Positions 6,524 through 10,616 of a stretch of DNA of 10,616 nucleotides are shown here, piece by piece (position 1 is the first letter of the stretch; each line of letters starts with the position of its first letter). The notes below the pieces were generated by a model that had not been told where the DNA came from, did no database searches, and saw only the letters and a program-made list of their open reading frames with translations. A program made the translations under genes and the position numbers. Source of the DNA: Lachnospiraceae bacterium UBA3845 (GTDB lineage: Bacteria; Bacillota; Clostridia; Lachnospirales; Lachnospiraceae); assembly GCA_002392705.1 (NCBI GenBank), contig DGHP01000154.1, positions 12,031 to 22,646 of the forward strand, in the 5' to 3' direction.

Positions 6524-7399
6524 TTAATCAATTCTTTTTTTGTCCCTGAAACGAAAACGGATCAGGATGATCAGAAGTCCGGAGCAGAGCGCAAGAACCG
6601 CCGCCAGCAGCTGAGAGACGGCGATATCCGTTCCCCAGATCCGCAGCTGATCTGTACGCAGCCCTTCGATCCAGAAACGGCCGGCGCCATACAGCAGCAG
6701 ATACCAGAGAAAAATCTCCCCGTCCGCTTTTTTGAACTTTTTCTTCGTCATGAGAAGAAGAAGAAAAAGGACGCCCAGATTCCAGAGCGACTCATAAAGA
6801 AAAGTCGGGTGCACCTGAATAAAGGTCTCGCCTCCGATCTCTTCCGCCTTCTCCATCATCAGCTCCGTGACTTCGTCGGCCCGGACCGCACTGAGAGGCA
6901 GCCGCATCGCAAGCAGGTTATCCGTATAACCGCCGAATGCCTCCCTGTTAAAAAAATTCCCCCATCGCCCGATGACCTGTCCCAGCACAAGTCCTGTGCA
7001 GGCAGTATCCAGCATGAGGGCCGGTTTCAGCTTTTTTGCCAGCGCATAGATCACCGCGGTCGAAACCGCTCCGATCACGGAACCGTACAGGGCCAGCCCG
7101 CCTCCCCTGAAATCCAGGATCTCCAGCGGGTGCAGCCTGTAATAGTCCCATGAAAAAATCACATAGTAAGCCCTGGCACCGATCAGCCCGGTAAAGATCC
7201 CGATCAGGGTCAGGTTCATATAATCATCCGCATCCTGCCCGGTCTTCTTTGCCACATATACTGCCATATACATGCCGGCAAGGATGCCCAGCGCCATCGT
7301 GATGCCATAAACGGCAATCTCATAGCCGAACACCGTAAAGGACTTTATCACATGCGGCAGATAAATCCCCAGGTTCGGAAATGCAATCGAATCCGACAT
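6524..7399 (-). CDS. lgt: Prolipoprotein diacylglyceryl transferase
   Basis: A 291-residue polytopic membrane enzyme that moves diacylglycerol from phosphatidylglycerol to the lipobox cysteine of prolipoproteins, the first step of lipoprotein maturation. About seven hydrophobic segments are visible, for example 26–50, 63–82, 101–121, 131–145, 205–218, 228–240 and 258–281. The Lgt signature GRWGNFFNREAFGG (144–157) contains the essential Arg145, with RGGGLALYG (98–106), HPTFLYESLWN (197–207) and GRFWIEGLRTD (240–250) supplying the other conserved positions. The ATG at 7399 has GAGGG only about 3 nt upstream. The leader contains a long stem-loop ending 17 nt before the start. It lies after ychF and directly before mreB, linking lipoprotein and wall functions in one unit. 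Confidence 0.96.
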   Translation of the reverse strand: MSDSIAFPNLGIYLPHVIKSFTVFGYEIAVYGITMALGILAGMYMAVYVAKKTGQDADDYMNLTLIGIFTGLIGARAYYVIFSWDYYRLHPLEILDFRGGGLALYGSVIGAVSTAVIYALAKKLKPALMLDTACTGLVLGQVIGRWGNFFNREAFGGYTDNLLAMRLPLSAVRADEVTELMMEKAEEIGGETFIQVHPTFLYESLWNLGVLFLLLLMTKKKFKKADGEIFLWYLLLYGAGRFWIEGLRTDQLRIWGTDIAVSQLLAAVLALCSGLLIILIRFRFRDKKRID

Positions 7400-7416
7400 A
7401 ATCCCTCGTCAAAATA

Positions 7417-7476
7417 CTGCTGTTCACGGCTTTCTCTGAGAACAGAGAAAAGATCTGCATTTGCCGTAAACAGCAG
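7417..7476 (-). promoter_or_regulatory. Structured RNA leader or attenuator upstream of lgt
   Basis: On the transcribed (-) strand, CTGCTGTTTACGGC (7476–7463) pairs with GCCGTGAACAGCAG (7430–7417) over 14 bp. The one non-Watson-Crick position is a U·G wobble in this strand's RNA; in + strand RNA it would be an A–C mismatch. Within the loop, an 8-bp hairpin (7450–7443 with 7438–7431, loop TTCT) abuts the outer stem directly. The outer stem is followed by TATTTT and then the lgt ribosome binding site. It could terminate ychF transcripts weakly, attenuate lgt, or gate ribosome access. It matches no riboswitch class I recognise. Confidence 0.6.
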
Positions 7477-7499
7477 CATCAAAGCCCAGGTAAGAAAAA

Positions 7500-8597
7500 T
7501 CACACGTTGAAACGGAACAGGATCACATCCCCGTCCTGCACCACATATTCCTTTCCTTCCAGACGGACGATTCCCTTCTCGCGCGCCGCGGACAGAGAAC
7601 CGCATTCCAGAAGATCCTTATAATTGACCACTTCGGCGCGGATAAAACCGCGCTCAAAATCCGTATGGATCTTCCCGGCAGCCTGGGGCGCCTTCGTCCC
7701 TTTCTTAATCGTCCAGGCTCTGGTTTCCTTTTCGCCCGCCGTCAGGAAGCTCATCAGGCCCAGAAGGCTGTAGCTTGCGGTAATCAGCTTGTCAAGGCCC
7801 GACTCCTTCAGGCCCAGGTCCTCCAGGAACATCTGCTTCTCATCGTCATCCAGTTCCGAGATCTCCTCCTCGATCTGGGCGCAGACCACAAACACCTCCG
7901 AGTGGGATTCTTTCGCGTAATCCCGGACCTTTCCCACATGGGGATTCCCGGCGCCGTCGTCCGCGGCGTCATCCTCCGCCACATTCGCGGCGAAGATCAC
8001 GGGCTTGGCCGTCAGCAGGTTGTAATCGGCAAACCAGGCCTCTTCCTTCTCACCGTCAAGTTCAAAGGAGATCGCCGGCTTCCCGCTCTCCAGATGCTCC
8101 CTGAGCCTCTGCAGCATCTCCAGCTCCTTCGCCTGCTCCTTATCATTTCTGGCGCCCCTTCCCACTCTGGACATCCTGCGCTCCAGCACCTCCAGATCGG
8201 CAAAGATCAGCTCCAGGTTAATCGTCTCGATATCGCGCACCGGATCAACCGAACCGTCCACATGGATCACATTCGAATCCTCAAAGCAGCGCACCACATG
8301 CACGATCGCGTCGCACTCACGGATATTGGCCAGGAACTGGTTGCCCAGGCCTTCTCCTTTTGACGCTCCCTTCACCAGGCCGGCAATATCCACAAACTCA
8401 ATCACCGCCGGGGTAATCTTCTGCGACTGGTACATGTCTCCCAGCAGCTTCAGCCTTTTGTCCGGAACCGCCACCACGCCCACATTCGGGTCGATGGTGC
8501 AGAAAGGATAATTCGCGGATTCCGCGCCGGCTTTCGTCAAAGAATTAAAAAGAGTGCTCTTGCCGACATTCGGCAGACCAACGATACCTAATTTCAT
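7500..8597 (-). CDS. ychF: YchF, Obg-related P-loop ATPase
   Basis: A 365-residue cytoplasmic ribosome-associated P-loop protein (OLA1 in eukaryotes), known to prefer ATP over GTP and to act in translation and stress responses. G1 is GLPNVGKS (7–14), G3 is DIAGLVKG (70–77), and the G4 position is NVAE (205–208) rather than NKxD, the substitution that gives ATP preference. A helical coiled domain (about 125–175) interrupts the G domain, and the C-terminal TGS domain (about 282–365) ends [10 protein letters not shown]. Length is typical. The ATG at 8597 is preceded by AGGAGA about 11 nt upstream, and a strong promoter lies at 8670–8698. lgt follows after 100 bp on the same strand. The assignment is as secure as any in the window. 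Confidence 0.97.
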   Translation of the reverse strand: MKLGIVGLPNVGKSTLFNSLTKAGAESANYPFCTIDPNVGVVAVPDKRLKLLGDMYQSQKITPAVIEFVDIAGLVKGASKGEGLGNQFLANIRECDAIVHVVRCFEDSNVIHVDGSVDPVRDIETINLELIFADLEVLERRMSRVGRGARNDKEQAKELEMLQRLREHLESGKPAISFELDGEKEEAWFADYNLLTAKPVIFAANVAEDDAADDGAGNPHVGKVRDYAKESHSEVFVVCAQIEEEISELDDDEKQMFLEDLGLKESGLDKLITASYSLLGLMSFLTAGEKETRAWTIKKGTKAPQAAGKIHTDFERGFIRAEVVNYKDLLECGSLSAAREKGIVRLEGKEYVVQDGDVILFRFNV

Positions 8598-8650
8598 TTT
8601 TACATCTATCTCCTGCTCTGTATATAATTTCCAGGAATTTTCTATACGCT

Positions 8651-8690
8651 AAAAAACCTGTCGGCTATGATTATAGCAAACAGGTTTTTG
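8651..8690 (-). terminator. Intrinsic terminator-like hairpin overlapping the ychF promoter
   Basis: On the - strand AAAAACCTGT (8689–8680) pairs with ACAGGTTTTT (8661–8652) over 10 bp, and an inner GCTAT/ATAGC stem (8677–8673 with 8668–8664) closes the loop. The descending arm runs into six T residues, so it could end transcripts coming from the DUF3237-like gene about 190 bp upstream. The A-run on the other arm gives a T-run on the + strand, making it potentially bidirectional. The loop side contains the -10 box of the ychF promoter. Confidence 0.65.
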
Positions 8691-8698
8691 TTTCACAA
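8670..8698 (-). promoter_or_regulatory. Sigma-A-type promoter for ychF
   Basis: On the - strand, TTGTGA (8698–8693) and a perfect TATAAT (8675–8670) are separated by exactly 17 bp. Transcription would start near 8663, leaving a leader of about 65 nt before the ychF ATG. The start point lies after the first arm of the hairpin at 8651–8690, so transcripts made here cannot form that terminator while transcripts arriving from upstream can. Confidence 0.72.
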
Positions 8699-8722
8699 GA
8701 CAGAACTGCAAGGACATAACCA

Positions 8723-8902
8723 TTGCTCAGGCTGTTCGATTATCAGGAACTCCCGCAGGTCGATCAGATCATAAGTATCTATTTGCGGCTTGATGACACA
8801 CACCGCTCGCAGTTTATGGATATGGGGAATTATCTGGCGGAGAAAGGAACATCGCCGGATCGGCTGAAGAAATTTTTACTTTTTTACTTAAGAACATCAT
8901 AG
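8723..8902 (+). CDS. Possible small protein, 59 residues
   Basis: A TTG at 8723 preceded by AAGGA (8710–8714, 8-nt spacing) opens a 59-residue frame ending at TAG 8900–8902. The peptide looks like real protein: mixed charged and hydrophobic residues with a helical character, starting LLRLFDYQELPQVDQI and ending RLKKFLLFYLRTS, predicted pI mildly basic. It overlaps the 3' end of the convergent DUF3237-like gene by 19 bp. I do not recognise a family. The pattern around LPQVDQIISIYLRL loosely resembles the helical tail found after the DNA-binding domain of some XRE-type regulators, so it could be a leftover C-terminus of a lost gene. No promoter was identified. Confidence 0.4.
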   Translation: MLRLFDYQELPQVDQIISIYLRLDDTHRSQFMDMGNYLAEKGTSPDRLKKFLLFYLRTS

Positions 8903-9309
8903 ATCCGGATCTCGACACCCCAGTCACGTCCCTGTACTTCAGAGCGGAACCTCTGCTGGCTCAGGTATTCTCCAAGAACCGGGGAATCGGTCATAAACCG
9001 CGGATATGCATGAAAATACGGGTCATTTCTCATCACTTCCGCCAGATAGCCATTGTTCTCCACAAAAAGGCAGCATTCATTGCCGGCACAGTCTTTTCCC
9101 CGGAACATATATTTCGCGCACATATTGCGGCTCCCGGCAGGGTTCTCCACCTGTACGTCACAGGCTCCCGGCAGGGTCTTTCCGGAAAACAGTTCTGACT
9201 CTGCCGTCGCCGTGAACGGGATGAAAGTCACTCCGCCGTATCTGCAGGTCATATTGGAGCAGTCTTCCTGTCTGGCAAATACCTTAAACACCATAATCGG
9301 GTCTGTCAT
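8884..9309 (-). CDS. DUF3237-like protein
   Basis: A 141-residue soluble protein without signal peptide or membrane segment, preceded by GGAGG 5 nt before the ATG (9309). The order of conserved elements matches the DUF3237 beta-barrel family: GGVTFIPFTATAES (25–38), a central CAKYMFRGKD strand (64–73), CLFVENNGYL (80–89), a YFHAYPRFMTDSPVLGEYL segment (98–116), and a closing GVEIRIYDV strand (131–139). Family length is about 140–155. No enzymatic activity is established for the family in general. The protein is rather Cys-rich (six Cys by my reading). On the same strand upstream lie broken and partial glycoside hydrolase genes, and the hairpin at 8651–8690 probably ends its transcript. The family call rests on pattern memory, not a search. 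Confidence 0.6.
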   Translation of the reverse strand: MTDPIMVFKVFARQEDCSNMTCRYGGVTFIPFTATAESELFSGKTLPGACDVQVENPAGSRNMCAKYMFRGKDCAGNECCLFVENNGYLAEVMRNDPYFHAYPRFMTDSPVLGEYLSQQRFRSEVQGRDWGVEIRIYDVLK

Positions 9310-9456
9310 AAATTCCTCCGCAAGATCAAACCTCAGTCAAAACAGTAACTTTGTTGAAAGCAGCATTACGGCGATTTCGACGCAGTGATCTTTCAAAATT
9401 CCTTCCCTCAGGGCTTCAGAGTCTCATGATGGTCATGCAGGCTGTTATTCTGCAAT

Positions 9457-9908
9457 CTACTGCTCCCTGATCTCATAGGTAATGCCCGCAGGAACGTTCA
9501 CAGCACTTTCAATGCTGCCGTCCGGTTTTCTCTCATGGCGGACATGGACGATCCCCAGCGGTGTGGGATATTCCGCCTCCACAAAGTGCGCCGTAGTCGC
9601 CATGAATGTCCTTTTTCCCCTCCGGCACCAGTTCATCGATTCGTCCGGCGTTTTCCATCCACTTCAGGTCAAAGTCCTCCCAGAAGCTGGTAGCGCCCAT
9701 CCAGTAATAGTCCCGCCTTTTCTCCTCCGGGCACATTCTCCAAGCGGCAGCCGCCGGCATAGCCCAGCACAGCCTGGGTCGGCTCATCCTGCAGCAGACG
9801 TCCGGCATCGTAAACTCTGCCGCGCGTCAGCTTGACAGCCGTCGGCAGCAGGGAAATGCGGCTGCGTTCATCCTGAAATGCGGAAGTGCGCACGGAAGTA
9901 GTATCCAT
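9457..9908 (-). pseudogene. Decayed C-terminal remnant of a GH78-type alpha-L-rhamnosidase
   Basis: Three pieces in three frames read in order as the end of a bacterial GH78 enzyme, which removes terminal rhamnose from plant polysaccharides and glycosides. The first piece (from 9908, ending DEPTQAVLGYAGG) is poorly matched. The second (about 9740–9590) reads RRDYYWMGATSFWEDFD, then NAGRIDELVPEGKKDIHGDYGA, a strongly GH78-like stretch. The third (about 9590–9457) reads VEAEYPTPLGIVHVRHERK and SAVNVPAGITYEI before a TAG, matching the C-terminal beta-sandwich. Between GDYGA and VEAEYP the segment with the HSLCHGWSSGP-type motif is missing and the frame changes, so there is a deletion as well as at least one other frameshift. 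The N-terminal catalytic part is absent. Sequencing error could explain a frameshift but not the missing segment. Confidence 0.68.
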
Positions 9909-9930
9909 TAACCTTGTCTTGACAGCTTCC

Positions 9931-10616
9931 TCAATGATTTATGTTTGTAGAAACAGTGTCTGCAACGGCCGCCAGATCTGCCATGCTGCCTGTAACTTCC
10001 GCAATTGCATATGCTCTGGCTCTCGGCCTGCAGCCTTCTTCCGGATCGGTGAAGATTCCGAAATACACTTCAGACAGTCCGCCGATCTGATTATCCTCCA
10101 CTCCGGCTCTTTGCAGCATTGCGTTCTCATTAAAGAGCCGGAAGTTGTGGATCGTCCTGACATAAGGGAGTTCCTTCACGATTTCGAGCATCTTTCTGTT
10201 ATAGCCCGCATATCGCTTTTCCCATTCCGGGTTGCCGAAATCTGTAAAACCGGATTCCGTCATGATAACCTGTTTGTGACCGTCTCCGTATTTTTTCATG
10301 ACCTTATACGCCGCATCGTTGTAGCTTTTCCAGAGCTGGTCCGGCTCATCAACGTCGTAGAAAAGATCCTGATCCGGCACGTCCCGGTTGGTGAATACAT
10401 AAGGATGCCAGGCAAGCAGGTCGAAATAGTCATCCGTCTCGGTTGACCAGAACTTTCCGCTCTTAATGCGTGAGTAAATCTTATCCAGCGTCCAGGCTAC
10501 ACCATACATGACCGGCAGATAATCCGGCATATCTCCACCCAGCCCGGGGGTGGACAGCGCAGGTGAAAATGAGGCAATCTTAGCCTTGCTGCCGGATCTG
10601 CGGATCCCCTTTGCCG
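9931..10616 (-). CDS. Clan GH-A glycoside hydrolase, C-terminal half (partial, cut by the window edge)
   Basis: The frame is open from the right edge to a TGA at 9931–9933, giving about 228 residues, so the first Met inside it (10530) is not the true start. It looks like the second half of a TIM-barrel glycosidase of clan GH-A, resembling GH39/GH5-type enzymes: YFDLLAWHPYV (strand 6 region), VIMTESGFTDFG with the probable nucleophile Glu encoded at 10255–10257 (strand 7), and VRTIHNFRLFNEN (strand 8). The acid/base Glu and N-terminus lie beyond the window. The last 25 residues are Ala-rich and ordinary. The GH78 remnant begins 22 bp downstream on the same strand, suggesting a former polysaccharide-degradation operon. 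The exact GH family and substrate are not determined. Confidence 0.62.
   Translation of the reverse strand, partial: AKGIRRSGSKAKIASFSPALSTPGLGGDMPDYLPVMYGVAWTLDKIYSRIKSGKFWSTETDDYFDLLAWHPYVFTNRDVPDQDLFYDVDEPDQLWKSYNDAAYKVMKKYGDGHKQVIMTESGFTDFGNPEWEKRYAGYNRKMLEIVKELPYVRTIHNFRLFNENAMLQRAGVEDNQIGGLSEVYFGIFTDPEEGCRPRARAYAIAEVTGSMADLAAVADTVSTNINH

Noticed and set aside
4671..6527. A 618-codon open frame on the + strand across recD2 and mreB.
   Set aside because: It crosses two well-supported genes and their gap in antisense, has no family features, and is explained by GC-rich third codon positions.
7348..7503. A - strand frame starting at a GTG that overlaps the ychF stop, with a hydrophobic start ([19 protein letters not shown]), running through the ychF–lgt gap into lgt.
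   Set aside because: It looks somewhat like a small membrane protein, but it has no ribosome binding site, overlaps the start of lgt by about 50 bp, and its centre is better explained by the long inverted repeats of the leader.
7665..8363. A 232-codon open frame on the + strand opposite ychF.
   Set aside because: Antisense shadow of a highly conserved gene, with Leu/His/Gln-rich composition and no domain.
9886..10446. A 186-codon + strand frame opposite the GH-A hydrolase.
   Set aside because: The - strand frame shows the conserved MTESGFTDF and WHPYV motifs; the + frame has no recognisable features.

Overview
The window is most likely chromosomal DNA from a fairly GC-rich member of the Bacillota, probably a Lachnospiraceae-like gut Clostridium. 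The reasons are the purine-rich AGGAGG-type ribosome binding sites, the ychF–lgt–mreB–recD2–comF run of genes, the Gram-positive-type RecD2 and ComF proteins, and carbohydrate-degradation genes nearby. This placement is inference, because no rRNA or other marker gene is present.

Left part (1–2064, + strand). A TrpF-fold protein (85–753) is followed by a PfkB-family sugar or nucleoside kinase (896–1948). The TrpF-like protein lacks the catalytic cysteine of true phosphoribosylanthranilate isomerase and no trp genes are visible, so the pair looks more like a small sugar-phosphate or nucleoside pathway than tryptophan synthesis. The 3' end of the kinase gene runs into a 35-bp tandem repeat (four copies plus a stub). 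This fills the gap to the convergent comF gene and ends in a GC-rich hairpin.

Central part (2065–8597, - strand). Read in the direction of transcription this is a housekeeping series: ychF (obg-related ATPase), lgt (lipoprotein diacylglyceryl transferase), a divergent mreB/mbl-type actin, recD2 (5'-3' DNA helicase) and comF (phosphoribosyltransferase-like competence protein). lgt and mreB lie 11 bp apart and are probably co-transcribed. ychF has a very good sigma-A-type promoter (TTGTGA, 17 bp, TATAAT) that sits inside a terminator-like hairpin. The lgt leader carries a 14-bp stem enclosing a second 8-bp hairpin. Gene ends and linkers here hold several short GC-rich repeats with a recurring CCGGAA core, including an in-frame 12-residue repeat inside RecD2.

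Right part (8600–10616). A possible 59-residue small protein lies on the + strand. On the - strand are a DUF3237-like protein, the decayed C-terminal remnant of a GH78-type alpha-L-rhamnosidase (three reading frames plus an apparent internal deletion), and the C-terminal half of a clan GH-A glycoside hydrolase cut by the window edge. This end looks like an accessory plant-polysaccharide utilisation region that is partly degenerating.

I see no tRNA, rRNA, CRISPR array, integrase, transposase or phage gene. No stretch over 300 bases is without a feature. The most notable items are the catalytically altered TrpF-like/PfkB pair, the combined terminator–promoter before ychF, the structured lgt leader, and the repeat expansions at gene 3' ends.
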